64,000 nt of DNA from Micromonospora rhizosphaerae (GCF_900091465.1 NZ_FMHV01000002.1:4216001-4280000); one strand, 5' to 3'. Numbered from the stretch's first letter, positions 1 through 8,971 are shown. Notes: generated from the sequence alone by a model not told the origin. Numbers and translations are program-made.

Positions 1-218
1 TCCGGCGCCCGGAGTGTAGGCACGGGCTTCCGCAAAGCATTGTCAACCAGACGACAGCAGGTCGCTCCGCCGCCCTCCCAGGCCGAGAACCTCAGAAGTC
101 GACCGACTTATTTCGCCAGCCCGCAACACACTCATCTCGGCATGACCGAGCGACCGCTGACCCGATCACCGTGACAGTGAGTAGCGCTCGGATCGCGGCA
201 GACGCGGGCGTTGCGAGT

Positions 219-659
219 TCAGCCGATGCGCTCAGCCAGCGAGACGATGATCCCTTCGGGCCCCCGGACGTAGGCCATCCGCCAAGCACCCTCGTACTCG
301 CCGATGCCACCGACCAGTCCGTAGCCCTCGCTCGCTGCCCAATCGACAGCGGCCTGCAAGTCGTTGACCTCGAAGGACACGTTTCGCAACCCCAGCTCGT
401 TGGCCATGGCGGCCGGCGAGCCCGGCACGGAGTCGGGCCGCACGAAGCTCGCGAGCTCCAGGCGCGCACGATCGTCGGGCGACTTCAGCATGACGATCTC
501 GGTGCGGGAGTCGGGAATGCCGCAGACCGTCTCCAAAAACTCGCCCTCGACGAACGCCCTGCCCTCGACCTCCAGGCCGAGCGCCACGAAGAAGGCGCTC
601 ACGACATCGAGATCTGCGACCGTGATGCCGACGTGGTCGAAGCGTCGTACGTATGACAT
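219..659 (-). CDS. VOC (glyoxalase/bleomycin-resistance) superfamily protein
   Basis: The 146-residue product has the paired beta-alpha-beta-beta-beta layout of the vicinal oxygen chelate fold. It opens with FDHVGITVADLDVVSAFF, where the His after FD is the usual first metal ligand, and ends with YVRGPEGIIVSLAE, where the Glu is the usual last ligand. Family members bind a divalent metal and act as lyases, dioxygenases or resistance proteins, so the substrate cannot be told. I chose the ATG at 659 because the fold starts there; an in-frame ATG 19 codons upstream would add residues of no family likeness. It stands alone on the minus strand. Confidence 0.85.
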   Translation of the reverse strand: MSYVRRFDHVGITVADLDVVSAFFVALGLEVEGRAFVEGEFLETVCGIPDSRTEIVMLKSPDDRARLELASFVRPDSVPGSPAAMANELGLRNVSFEVNDLQAAVDWAASEGYGLVGGIGEYEGAWRMAYVRGPEGIIVSLAERIG

Positions 660-878
660 GGACCGTGCTCCCGTCGTCGTATCGAACATGTTTCTGCCAC
701 GGCAGGCGGCGTTCACAGTATCTAGGCCAACCGAGGAGGCCTGTCGTCACCGTGTGACCGTCCACAACTCGGCATGACTGCGCACCGAGCGGCGAGAACG
801 AGCGCGCGGTTGGGCGGCAGATCCGCGCACCTGACCTTGGCCAACCGGTGCCGCGAGACGTGCGATTAGGGTCTGCGC

Positions 879-1082
879 ATGGAGGATGACATCGTTCTGC
901 GGCTCGACCGCGCAACCGCCGAAGATCTGTACGTCGCGCTGTACGAGGCCGGAGAGCACATCGCGGCCGGCGCAGCCATCACTCCGCCCACCGCCGAGGA
1001 GGTCGAGCGCCTGGGCACTCTTCTGCGGGACCTGGGCCACGCCCTTGGCCGTCGTTGCTCTCCGTACTGCGACCACCTCTAG
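879..1082 (+). CDS. Small acidic hypothetical protein (67 aa)
   Basis: This short reading frame has clear high-GC codon bias, with almost every third base G or C, and a plausible helical product (EDDIVLRLDRATAEDLYVAL then EEVERLGTLLRDLGHALGRR). It ends in a Cys-containing tail, CSPYCDHL. I recognise no family. A TAGGGT hexamer at 867-872 lies six bases before the ATG and no ribosome binding site is visible, which fits a leaderless actinobacterial transcript. It could still be a chance frame, since one overlapping frame is also open. Confidence 0.5.
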   Translation: MEDDIVLRLDRATAEDLYVALYEAGEHIAAGAAITPPTAEEVERLGTLLRDLGHALGRRCSPYCDHL

Positions 1083-1263
1083 TTCGTAGGGGGTCGCGCG
1101 TGCTCAGCGGCTAGAAGCGTGCAACACCCGCCCATAATCGCGGGCTCAAAAGACGGGCGGAAAGTTGGGAACGAGTGGTCTGCGATGCGGTTCGGCTGAA
1201 GCAGCGTTTACCGGGCGTTCGAGGGGCGCGACGCGGCGTCGTCAAGGTGGAGAGCCAGAGCCG

Positions 1264-2220
1264 TCACTCATATCCCATGGCCGGGATGACCTTGCCGAGT
1301 GCTTCTTCGATGAACTCGCGGGTTTCGTCGTCGAATTGGTCGTTGCGGTTCGTCAGCTTGTGCGACCGAAACGTTGAAGGGGTGGCGAAGTCGTCGACGT
1401 CGAGCCGTTCGAACAGGGCGCGGCGCTGCCCGGGCCAGTCGGCTGCGAGATCTTCTGCTTTCACCTCGATGTATCGCCTGCCCGTCAGGTCGACCGTGTT
1501 CTTCCAGGTGAGCCATCGGTGGTAGACCGGCTTGAGGTAGGCGAGCGCGCCGTCGACGGTGGGCGGTGCCCATGGCTGGGCCAGGTGGGATGCGAGCACT
1601 GAGACCGGGTGACGCTTGATGTGCACGATGATCGCTTCGGGGACCAGTTCCCAGAGGAACTCCATGCACAGCAGGTTGAACGGTGTCTTCTCGCACCAGG
1701 TCGGCTTGCCCGCGTCGGCGGCTGCTCCGCCGAACATGGTGTCGATCAGGCCCCGCAAGATTCCGAGCAGTTCGCCCCGGTCGCTGAAATACCTGGGAAG
1801 TACCCGCCGGCGGCTCAGCGGCTCGAACGGCCCGGCAGGCCGGTCGGCGTGCTCGAAGCCTTCCGCGGGCGCAGGTTCGTCGTATGTGTACGCGATCAAC
1901 TGCGGCCAGAGCTGTTGCACCGCGTCCCGGTAGCGCCGCTCGCCGACCAGCTCGGGAACGGTTTTGCCGCGATCGTCGCGCCGGCCGGGCACTCGTACGG
2001 TGAGGAAGTCGCTCAGCCGGTGCAGGGCGTCCTCACCGACGGTGGGGTCGTATCGATCGGTGAGCGCGTCGGCCAGGTCCCGCAGGCCACCCGGGTCGAT
2101 GAGAAACCGGGTCTCCATGGGAATCCGATGGATCAGCGGATGTTCGCCGATGATGTCGGCGATCCGTGACGTTCCCGAACGACCCGTACCCGCAACGAAG
2201 ATCGGTGAGGGAAAAGGCAT
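1264..2220 (-). CDS. PAPS-dependent sulfotransferase family protein
   Basis: The 318-residue product starts with FVAGTGRSGTSRIADIIGEH. GTGRSGTS at residues 11-18 is the 5'-phosphosulfate binding loop of the sulfotransferase family. A later segment, AIIVHIKRHPVSVLASHLAQ around residue 200, matches the 3'-phosphate binding R-x6-S motif. Such enzymes move sulfate from PAPS to a hydroxyl or amine acceptor such as a carbohydrate or lipid. There is no signal peptide or membrane segment, so it should be cytosolic. The length fits the Sulfotransfer_3-like bacterial enzymes. No sulfation partner genes are adjacent, and the acceptor is unknown. Confidence 0.8.
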   Translation of the reverse strand: MPFPSPIFVAGTGRSGTSRIADIIGEHPLIHRIPMETRFLIDPGGLRDLADALTDRYDPTVGEDALHRLSDFLTVRVPGRRDDRGKTVPELVGERRYRDAVQQLWPQLIAYTYDEPAPAEGFEHADRPAGPFEPLSRRRVLPRYFSDRGELLGILRGLIDTMFGGAAADAGKPTWCEKTPFNLLCMEFLWELVPEAIIVHIKRHPVSVLASHLAQPWAPPTVDGALAYLKPVYHRWLTWKNTVDLTGRRYIEVKAEDLAADWPGQRRALFERLDVDDFATPSTFRSHKLTNRNDQFDDETREFIEEALGKVIPAMGYE

Positions 2221-2456
2221 GGCGAGCAGTCAAACTCTCAGCCCGGCGCCTGTGCAAGCCATTTATCCCCTTCACCCGCTTCGGGCCGGACCCGCACCCG
2301 CCGCGCCGAGTGCGTGCCGGACGGCCGTACCGCGCGTCGTGTTCCGCCACCGGATCCGTCACTGGAGCAGCCATGCCGACCGACCCTAGTGATGAGTTGT
2401 CGCGCCCGCACTCGTCACACCTACGACGGGACACGACGAGGCGGAAGGATGACGTG

Positions 2457-3485
2457 ATGAGTGCGGACACGCGGCTGGAGGAGCTGGGCGTGAGCGGTCT
2501 GGGCGAGAGCGGGCTGGGCGTGAGCGGTCTGGGCGAGGTCGACGAGCCGGCGTTCTCGGGGCTGGCGGAGCGGCACCGGCGGGAGCTGCACGTGCACTGC
2601 TACCGGATGCTCGGGTCGTTCGAGGACGCCGAGGACACCGTGCAGGAGACGTTCCTCCGTGCCTGGCGGCGGCGGGAGACCTTCGAGGGGCGGTCGACGT
2701 TCCGGGCCTGGCTGTACCGGATCGCCACCAACGCCTGCCTGGACCTGCTCGCCAAGTGCCGCCCGGAGCCTGCGACCGGCGGCGAGGTGCTGTGGCTGCA
2801 GCCCTACCCGGACCGGCTGCTCGACGAGCTGCCCGCGGCCGACGCGGACGAGCCGGAGACCGTCGCCGTCGCGCGGGAGACGATCGAGCTGGCGTACCTG
2901 GTCGCAGTCCAGCACCTCGCGCCGCGCCCGCGGGCCGTGCTGATCCTGCGGGACGTGCTCGGCTGGCCGGCGAAGGACGTCGCGGAGCTCCTCGGGGACT
3001 CCGTCAACTCCGTGAACAGCGCGCTGCAACGGGCCCGCGCCGGCATGCGGCAGCACCTGCCCGCCGAGCGGCAGGACTGGACCGGCGCCGAGGACGACGC
3101 CGGGACGCGAGAGCTCGTGCGCCGCTTCACCGACGCCAGCGTGGCCACCGACATCCCAGCGCTGACCTCGATGCTGCGGGACGACGTCCGGTGCTCGATG
3201 CCGCCCACGCCGGGGCTGTACGTCGGCCGCGAGGCGGTGGTGAGGGACTGGGTCGAGGACGGCTTCGAGGACCTGAAGGGCCTGCGCGCCGTCCTCACCT
3301 CCGTGAACCGGCAGCCCGCGGTCGCCTTCTACCTCTGGCGGGAGAGGGAGGGCGCGTACCTGCCGCTGACGGTCGACGTGCTGCGCGTCACCGGCGGAGC
3401 GATCACCGAGGTCGTCATCTTCCACGACGACCAGTTCCCGCGGCTCGGGCTGCCGGAGCGCCTGCCGGCGGACGGCACGGAGTAG
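2457..3485 (+). CDS. ECF RNA polymerase sigma factor, SigX5/SigG-like, with C-terminal SnoaL-like domain
   Basis: Sigma region 2 is visible at about residues 38-105 (ELHVHCYRMLGSFEDAEDTV, then TFRAWLYRIATNACLDLL) and region 4 near 155-195 (LAPRPRAVLILRDVLGWPAK). The rest, from about residue 215, is a SnoaL-like domain (RRFTDASVATDIPALTSMLR), as in the SigG/SigX5 group, where it modulates the sigma factor in cis in place of a separate anti-sigma factor. WLQPYPDRLLDE between the regions is typical of the group. I chose the ATG at 2457 with GGAAGGA ahead of it; the longer frame upstream has no family likeness. The N-terminus holds a 10-residue repeat (LGVSGLGE twice). Two small genes follow with overlap. 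Confidence 0.88.
   Translation: MSADTRLEELGVSGLGESGLGVSGLGEVDEPAFSGLAERHRRELHVHCYRMLGSFEDAEDTVQETFLRAWRRRETFEGRSTFRAWLYRIATNACLDLLAKCRPEPATGGEVLWLQPYPDRLLDELPAADADEPETVAVARETIELAYLVAVQHLAPRPRAVLILRDVLGWPAKDVAELLGDSVNSVNSALQRARAGMRQHLPAERQDWTGAEDDAGTRELVRRFTDASVATDIPALTSMLRDDVRCSMPPTPGLYVGREAVVRDWVEDGFEDLKGLRAVLTSVNRQPAVAFYLWREREGAYLPLTVDVLRVTGGAITEVVIFHDDQFPRLGLPERLPADGTE
2483..2537 (+). repeat. Two 25-bp direct repeats, 30-bp period, inside the sigma-factor N-terminus
   Basis: Identical 25-mers occupy 2483-2507 and 2513-2537. The 30-bp period keeps the frame and encodes LGVSGLGE twice. Such a repeat can gain or lose a unit by slippage without breaking the gene. Confidence 0.85.
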
Positions 3486-3490
3486 TCCCG

Positions 3491-3787
3491 GTGTGGACGC
3501 TCGCGCTGCGCGGTGGCGCGCGTGTCGCGGTGGTCGCGGCGGAGTGGTGCGACGCGTTCGGCGTCGTCACCCGCGGGCGGGTGCAGCTGGAGCTGCGCGA
3601 CGGCGAGCCCGGGCCGGTCCTCGGACCCGACGCCGGGTTCTGGCTCCGCGGCACCGGCGTCCGCGCCCTGCGGAACCCCGGCCGTCGCACGGCGAGGGTG
3701 CGCATCGTCACGCCCAGGGCCAGGACCGTCACCTGCCAGTCAACACACCCCGTACGCCAGTTACCGAACGATGGAGGAACGACATGA
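3491..3787 (+). CDS. Small protein translationally linked to the sigma factor (98 aa, cupin-like?)
   Basis: A GTG at 3491, five bases after the sigma-factor stop, opens a 98-codon frame with very strong G/C third-position bias (VWTLALRGGARVAVVAAEWC, then RGRVQLELRDGEPGPVLGPD). Its stop overlaps the ATG of the next gene in an ATGA. The glycine-rich beta-strand pattern resembles one half of a small cupin barrel, but this is only an impression. Position between the sigma factor and a membrane protein suggests it belongs to the sigma factor's regulatory unit. The gene is easy to miss because the same frame runs open far upstream inside the sigma gene. Confidence 0.7.
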   Translation: MWTLALRGGARVAVVAAEWCDAFGVVTRGRVQLELRDGEPGPVLGPDAGFWLRGTGVRALRNPGRRTARVRIVTPRARTVTCQSTHPVRQLPNDGGTT

Positions 3788-4239
3788 ACAGCATGAATGA
3801 CACCGGGGTCGTCGCAGGCCCGGCATCGGGCCAGACCAGCCACACTCACCGACTCCGCGGGCTCGCCGGCACCGGCTTCATTGCCACGCTCGCGGCGATG
3901 GTGGCCACCACCCTCGCCGCTGCGCTTGCCCAGGCCGTTGGCGTCGACTTCGAGGTCCCCGATGGTGGCGAGACGATCCCGTTGTCCGGGTTCGCCGTGG
4001 TGACCGGCTTCTTCTCGGTCGTGGGCATCGTCATTGCCGTCGCTCTTCTTCGTTGGAGCGCTCGCCCCGCCGAGCGATTCGTGTGGACGGCAGTGTCGCT
4101 GACCGCGATCTCGTTGGTCCCGCCCCTCCTCTCCGGAGCAAACACCGCCACCACCACCGCCCTCCTCGGGCTACACCTCGTCCCTGCGACGGTGATGATC
4201 CCCACCCTGGCGCGGAGCCTCCGCACCCGGACCGATTGA
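3784..4239 (+). CDS. DUF6069-like four-helix membrane protein
   Basis: The 151-residue product has four hydrophobic segments: GTGFIATLAAMVATTLAAAL, GFAVVTGFFSVVGIVIAVAL, FVWTAVSLTAISLVPPLLSG and ALLGLHLVPATVMIPTLARS. This layout, with a short polar loop holding DFEVPDGGETIPLSG, fits the DUF6069 family of actinobacterial membrane proteins with no known function. It starts with ATGA overlapping the stop of the preceding small gene and has GGAGGAAC as binding site. It is the third gene of the sigma-factor unit, so it may be a membrane sensor or a target for that sigma factor. Confidence 0.75.
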   Translation: MNSMNDTGVVAGPASGQTSHTHRLRGLAGTGFIATLAAMVATTLAAALAQAVGVDFEVPDGGETIPLSGFAVVTGFFSVVGIVIAVALLRWSARPAERFVWTAVSLTAISLVPPLLSGANTATTTALLGLHLVPATVMIPTLARSLRTRTD

Positions 4240-4654
4240 CGATCCCGCAACGGGACAACGCGCGGCGCAAGGGCGTGCGCGAGCGCACTAACGTGGCCCC
4301 CGGTGCTGCCACCCCCCATTCCAGGTTCCTTTTCTTGGTCAATTCGAAAGCTGAGTCGCGTGTGCGAAGAAGCACAGGGCACCTTGCGGGATGAAGACCA
4401 AACGCCATCCGCTTCGGTCGGGCGCACCGGCTACCCCGGTCGCGTTCACCCTGGCCAACCCCGCCGTCGCGCGCCTCCCACGTGGATTCGGCTCCTGCAC
4501 GGCGGCTTGAGCCGGGATCTGACCCCTCTCTCGGGTCGAGGTCAGGCTCAAGCCGCGCCAGGACGCGCTCGCGGCCGAACCCTGACACCTACGCGTGGCG
4601 ATGGGACCGATCGGCGGCTGTGCGGATATCGGCTTGGCGTCAGCTGGTAAGGAT
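4240..4654. other. Non-coding gap with a long imperfect hairpin
   Basis: No convincing coding frame is seen in these 415 bases. Near the 3' part CGGCTTGAGCC (4503-4513) pairs perfectly with GGCTCAAGCCG (4545-4555), and inside it TGACC (4520-4524) pairs with GGTCA (4540-4544). There is no T-run after it, so it may be a terminator of the sigma-factor unit or a structured leader of the next gene. Confidence 0.5.
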
Positions 4655-5113
4655 ATGGGCGTGAGCGAAAGTCTCCTTCGTGTCGTGCCGACCGTGCCGG
4701 ACTGGGTGCCGGCGCAGGACGCCGCGGATGCTGCGGCCTTGGTCGTCTCGGCGATGTGTCCGGGCGCGGGAGAGTTGGTCGCCTGCCGGTACGCCGAGGT
4801 TACGTTCATCGACCAGGGCGCCAACTTCGAGGCGGTCGGCTGCCCGGTCTGCACGGCTCCACTGGATGGCGACTGGTGGCAGGAGCGCATGGACGATGCC
4901 TATGCCACTCGCTTCGCAACATTGGACACGGTGACACCGTGCTGCAGCGCCACCGTCTCGCTCAACGACCTGGAGTACCACTGGCCGGCCGCCTTTGCGC
5001 GATTCGAACTTCAGGTTCGCAATCCAGGCCGCGGCTGGTTGTCGCCCGACGAGGCAGCGCAAGTGTCGACCGTGCTCGGCAGCACGGTTCGCCAGGTCTT
5101 CAGTCACTACTGA
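4655..5113 (+). CDS. Hypothetical protein with paired-cysteine motifs (152 aa)
   Basis: I do not recognise the family. The product has CPVC near residue 75 and a CC pair near residue 105 (VTPCCSATVSLNDLEYHWPA), which could form a structural metal site, followed by a C-terminal part that looks globular (AAFARFELQVRNPGRGWLSP). There are no signal peptide or membrane segments. The ATG at 4655 follows AAGGATA; an upstream in-frame ATG at 4595 has no binding site. It stands between the sigma-factor unit and a GNAT gene without obvious co-transcription. Confidence 0.65.
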   Translation: MGVSESLLRVVPTVPDWVPAQDAADAAALVVSAMCPGAGELVACRYAEVTFIDQGANFEAVGCPVCTAPLDGDWWQERMDDAYATRFATLDTVTPCCSATVSLNDLEYHWPAAFARFELQVRNPGRGWLSPDEAAQVSTVLGSTVRQVFSHY

Positions 5114-5368
5114 CGGAACACCGGCAGGCAACTCCGCCCGCTCGGCGGCAGATGAGCGCATTGGCGGCCGGCCGAGTTGGCCGGGCGAAATGGTTGGACG
5201 GGAGGACGGTCGGGCTGATAGCTTGCCCCGGACCGTGACATTGCGCGAGGAGGTGAGACCCATGAACGCTGTATCGATGTGGGTGCTCCCCTCGTCGTCA
5301 CGGTCGGGCGATTGACGTAGGTGTCGCCGGGAGCGCCTCGACAAGGCAATCCCGAAAGGCAACGACCT

Positions 5369-6166
5369 ATGAATGCTTTGCATTTCACTTCGGGCATGGG
5401 CGAGCACACCGTAGTGATCTCGCGGGTCGCGGAGAGCCAATGGCACGCTGTGGAGGACGACCGGGTGGTCGGCCGCGGCGACGCTTCGCGCAGGCCCGAC
5501 GGGCGGATCTTCCTCAGCATCGACGCGTGGCACGGCGCGGTTTTCGACCAACTCGCCGATGCCATGCTGGCGGACCTGCCGAAGCCGCTGTACACGGTGG
5601 TCGACGAGGCTGACCTCGACTTGACGTCCCATTGGGAGCGAGCCGGCTTCACGACCCGACGCCGCGAGTGGGAGTACCTCGTGCCCACCGACCCGCGGGT
5701 CACGGGACTCGGCTCAGTGCTACCGCCGCCGGGCGTGACGATTGTGGCCGTCGGCGAGGCGGAGGAGGCCCCTCTACGCACATTGGACCGCGTGATTCGC
5801 GACGAAGTCGAGGCCACCGTCGGATGGCAGGAAATGCCGGCTGAGGTGTTGCCCCGCCCGGATGGCGCTACCCTGCTGGACTCGTCGAAGTATGCGGTGG
5901 CAGCACGGCCTGATCAATACGTGGGACTGGTCCGGGTGGCGCCGGTGACCCGGCAGCCACGGATCGGGCTGATCGCAGTCCGGGCCGACCGGCACCGCCG
6001 AGGTATCGCTCGGGCGCTGCTGGCCCACGTACTGGGTTCGCTGCACTACAGCGGGATCGAAACAGCATCGGCCGAAGTGAACGAATCCAACGGGGCGGCC
6101 ACGGCGCTGTTCGAGGGCGTCGGCGCCCGGCGTGCCGGCAGCAACCTGGAACTGGTCCTCCGCTGA
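5369..6166 (+). CDS. GNAT family N-acetyltransferase
   Basis: The 265-residue product carries the acetyl-CoA pyrophosphate loop [20 protein letters not shown] at about residues 205-225, preceded by the beta-4 strand PRIGLIAV and followed by [18 protein letters not shown], the usual C-terminal GNAT strand-helix. The first 105 residues ([20 protein letters not shown], then [16 protein letters not shown]) look like a degenerate second GNAT domain, so it is probably a two-domain enzyme. The acceptor is unknown. The ATG at 5369 follows GAAAGG; the longer frame adds a Pro/Arg-rich stretch not typical of the family. Confidence 0.85.
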   Translation: MNALHFTSGMGEHTVVISRVAESQWHAVEDDRVVGRGDASRRPDGRIFLSIDAWHGAVFDQLADAMLADLPKPLYTVVDEADLDLTSHWERAGFTTRRREWEYLVPTDPRVTGLGSVLPPPGVTIVAVGEAEEAPLRTLDRVIRDEVEATVGWQEMPAEVLPRPDGATLLDSSKYAVAARPDQYVGLVRVAPVTRQPRIGLIAVRADRHRRGIARALLAHVLGSLHYSGIETASAEVNESNGAATALFEGVGARRAGSNLELVLR

Positions 6167-6218
6167 CACCCCACCGCGTCACGGCCGCATCGGAATACGA
6201 CCAGAGGAGGTGCTAACT

Positions 6219-6443
6219 ATGGCGAGAACATCAGGCGGCATCGAACTCGAGGGCACCGTCATCGAGTGCCTGCGCAACGCCACCTTCAGGGTGGAGCTCC
6301 AGAACGGGCACAAGGTGCTGGCGCACATCAGCGGGAAGATACGGAAGAACTACATCAAGATCTTGCCGTATGACCGGGTGCTCGTAGAACTCAGCCCGTA
6401 CGACCTCACCCGCGGCCGGATCCTCTACCGGTACAGGACCTAG
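6219..6443 (+). CDS. infA: Translation initiation factor IF-1, stand-alone copy
   Basis: The 74-residue product is a full-length S1/OB-fold IF-1: [20 protein letters not shown], then [20 protein letters not shown] and ending [18 protein letters not shown]-1 binds the ribosomal A site with IF-2 and IF-3 during initiation. A strong AGGAGG (6205-6210) precedes the ATG. The normal actinobacterial gene sits beside rpmJ and rpsM; here neither is present, so this is probably a second paralog. It differs from the usual actinobacterial sequence (Cys in [14 protein letters not shown] for the common KMRQHYIR). Confidence 0.92.
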   Translation: MARTSGGIELEGTVIECLRNATFRVELQNGHKVLAHISGKIRKNYIKILPYDRVLVELSPYDLTRGRILYRYRT

Positions 6444-6838
6444 CGTTGGGCGACGCGCCGAAATCAGAATGCGGTCTCCGACCTGGATCGGAAATAGAGG
6501 CGACGACTCGGCCCGGTTCCTGGTCCGGCATTCCGGCCGGGTAGGCACGTCACCGGCCTGAACTGACAGCGGTATCGGTGTCCGGCTTCGAGCTGGTCGC
6601 CGACACCGCTGTCGCATCTCGTCGCCGCCTTCCAAAGATGCGACGATAAGCTTTCTGATCAGCAGGGCGTCCGCGTCAGCCATCGCTCAGGGGCCGCTCT
6701 GACGGGCGAAACGGGGGTCGGAGGGATCGGCTGCGTCGCGGCGAGAGATTTCTCCGGGGCCGTGTCGATCCGCGGGCCGGTCGTTCGACGTGTGGGTGCG
6801 AGGGCCGAGAGGCGGCCCCGCCGGACGAGGAGAACGCG
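6444..6838. other. Non-coding gap with an inverted repeat
   Basis: No gene is seen here. GACAGCGGT (6565-6573) is the inverse of ACCGCTGTC (6605-6613) with further partial pairing inside, a possible terminator of infA. GAGGAG at 6827-6832 is the binding site for the next gene. Confidence 0.45.
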
Positions 6839-7210
6839 ATGCCGAAGTACCTGCTGATCATGCGGGGCACGGACGAGTCGAACGCGGCCATGATGGCCAA
6901 CATCGACGAGATGATGGCCACGACCCGCCAGTTCATCGAGGAGATGGTCAAGGCCGGCGTTCTCCTCGCGGCGGAAGGGCTGGACGATCCGGGCCGGGGC
7001 GTCGTGGTCGACTTCAGCGGCGAGGCCCCAGTGGTCACGGACGGGCCGTACGGCGAGACCAAGGAACTGTTCGGGGGCTTCTTCCTGCTCGACGTCGCCT
7101 CGAAACAGGAGGCGGTCGAATGGGCCAAGCGGGTCCCGGCGGCCCCCGGGTCCAAGATCGAGGTCCGGCGGGTGCCCGGGAGCGACGAGGTCCCGCAGGT
7201 CGACGAGTGA
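6839..7210 (+). CDS. YCII-related (DGPF) domain protein
   Basis: The 123-residue product is a complete YCII/DGPF protein: it starts MPKYLLIMRGTDESNAAMMA and holds DGPYGETKELFGGFFLLDVA, the motif that names the group. The fold is a dimeric ferredoxin-like barrel. In actinobacteria and proteobacteria these genes sit beside ECF42 sigma factors and are often members of their regulons, and that is the case here: an ECF42 gene starts 43 bases downstream. The biochemical role is not established; a small enzyme or regulator of the sigma factor are both possible. Confidence 0.9.
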   Translation: MPKYLLIMRGTDESNAAMMANIDEMMATTRQFIEEMVKAGVLLAAEGLDDPGRGVVVDFSGEAPVVTDGPYGETKELFGGFFLLDVASKQEAVEWAKRVPAAPGSKIEVRRVPGSDEVPQVDE

Positions 7211-7253
7211 TCGTCAAGGACTGGGCCGGGCGCGAGAGCAACGGCCAGATCTG

Positions 7254-8480
7254 ATGGGTACGGCCGACGTCGAGGCCGTCTGGCGGATCGAGTCGGCGCG
7301 GATCGTCGCCGCGCTGACCCGGTTCACCGGCGATTTCGGGCTGGCCGAGGACGCGGCCCAGGAGGCGGTGGCCGAGGCGCTGGTGTCGTGGCCGCTCGCC
7401 TCTCCGGCGAATCCGGCCGGCTGGCTGATGGCCACGGCCCGGCGGCGGGCGATCGACGCGATCCGCCGCCGGGCTGCCCTCCAGGACCGATACGCCCTGC
7501 TGGCGGCCGACTTGGCGGTCGACTCGGCGGTTGACGAAGAAATCGATCCCGACAAGATCGATGACGACGTGCTTGCGCTGATGTTCGTCAGCTGCCACCC
7601 GGTGCTCTCCCCCGAGGCCCGAGTGGCGCTGACCCTGCGCGTGGTCGGCGGCCTGTCCAGCGAGGAGATCGCCCGCGCGTTCCTCGTACCCGTGCCGACC
7701 GTGCAGGCCCGCATCACCCGGGGCAAGAAGACGATCGCGGCGGCCGGGGTGCCGTTCGAACTGCCGGCGGCAGGCGAGCGCCGGGAACGGCTGGGCGGCG
7801 TGCTCAGCGTCATCTACGTGATCTTCACCGAGGGGTCGACGGCCACGTCGGGCGACCGGCTGCTGCGCCCTGAGGTCGCGTACGAGGCGATCCGGCTGGC
7901 TCGTACGCTGGCCGCGCTGCAGCCGGACGAGCCGGAGGTGCACGGCCTGCTCGCCCTGTTCGAGCTGACGGCCGCGCGCTTCCCGGCCCGGACCGGCCCG
8001 GACGGTTCACCGATCCTGCTCGAGGACCAGGACCGGCGGCGGTGGGACTTTTCGGCGATCCGCCGTGGGCTGGCCGCGCTGGCCAAGGCATCGACTCGCG
8101 GCCTCGGCCCCTACGGCCTGCAGGCCGCGATCGCCGCCGCCCACGCGTCGGCGCCCTCCGTCGAGGCGACCGACTGGGACCGAATCGTAGTGCTCTACGA
8201 GGCGCTCGGCCGGGTCGCGCCCTCGCCGGTGGTCGAGCTCAACCGGGCCGTCGCCGTGGCCATGGCCTCGGGTCCGGCGCAAGCCCTGGCCATCGTGGAC
8301 GAGCTGATCGCCTCGGACCGGCTCCCCGGTTCGCATTTGGTTCCGACCGTACGCGGTGAACTGCTGGCCCGGCTCGGACGGCGACCGGAGGCGCGCGCCG
8401 AGCTGGAGCTGGCGGCCCGGCTGTGCGCCAACCAGCGGGAACGCTCAGTGCTGCTGCGCAAGGCGGCCACGCTGGGCTGA
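7254..8480 (+). CDS. ECF42-type RNA polymerase sigma factor with C-terminal TPR-like domain
   Basis: The 408-residue product has sigma region 2 (RFTGDFGLAEDAAQEAVAEA, residues 21-40) and region 4 (TLRVVGGLSSEEIARAFLVP, then VQARITRGKKTIAAAG). After about residue 185 comes the long helical extension of the ECF42 group, with VVLYEALGRVAPSPVVELNR and AVAMASGPAQALAIVDEL as TPR-like helices. In this group the extension takes the place of an anti-sigma factor and is needed for activity. The partner YCII gene lies directly upstream in the same direction, so the two are probably co-transcribed. Confidence 0.93.
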   Translation: MGTADVEAVWRIESARIVAALTRFTGDFGLAEDAAQEAVAEALVSWPLASPANPAGWLMATARRRAIDAIRRRAALQDRYALLAADLAVDSAVDEEIDPDKIDDDVLALMFVSCHPVLSPEARVALTLRVVGGLSSEEIARAFLVPVPTVQARITRGKKTIAAAGVPFELPAAGERRERLGGVLSVIYVIFTEGSTATSGDRLLRPEVAYEAIRLARTLAALQPDEPEVHGLLALFELTAARFPARTGPDGSPILLEDQDRRRWDFSAIRRGLAALAKASTRGLGPYGLQAAIAAAHASAPSVEATDWDRIVVLYEALGRVAPSPVVELNRAVAVAMASGPAQALAIVDELIASDRLPGSHLVPTVRGELLARLGRRPEARAELELAARLCANQRERSVLLRKAATLG

Positions 8481-8750
8481 CTTCTCCAGCTCGGCCAGCC
8501 GAGACTCGAGCGCGGCCCGGATGCCGTCGATCGCGTCGGCCACGTCGGCCGAATCCCTGAACGCGGACGGCGGGAGCGCGGCGAACCCGGGGAGAAACTC
8601 GCCCACGGTCGGCGCGTAGACCTCGTCCGGGACCGGCCGTGGCCCAGGTGCTCTGTCAGGCCTGGGTGGCAGCAACGGTTCGATTAGATCCCATTGGTCG
8701 TCGACGACCCGCGCCTCACTCGAGCTCCACCGAGCGAGGCTGATTTTCAC
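8445..8750 (-). pseudogene. Chimeric remnant: IS5-family transposase N-terminus joined to another coding fragment
   Basis: Residues 16-40 read VVDDQWDLIEPLLPPRPDRA plus PGPRPVP, the start of an IS5-family transposase of a different subgroup from the intact copy at 13975. The next residues (VYAPTVGEFLPGFAALPPSA, then VADAIDGIRAALESRLAELE) are not transposase but show high G/C third positions, so they look like the C-terminal part of an unrelated gene. The frame ends antisense to the last codons of the ECF42 gene. This is best read as an IS end fused to a truncated gene, not as a functional protein. Confidence 0.6.
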
Positions 8751-8971
8751 ATCGTGGCGCTGATCAACATTTATTCAGCAAATCGTGTTAGGGACTCACA
8801 CCGCACAGAAGCAGGGCCGTCATTCCATCAGCTGTCCAGCCTCCTCACGACCAGCGGGCGCACGGTCTGCCGCAAGACCTTGAAGGCCAGATGAGAGGAG
8901 TGCTGACCCGCCAGCCGCTACCGGAGCCATCCTGCCGCAGCAGGCTGACAGAACCCATTAGATGAGTGTGG

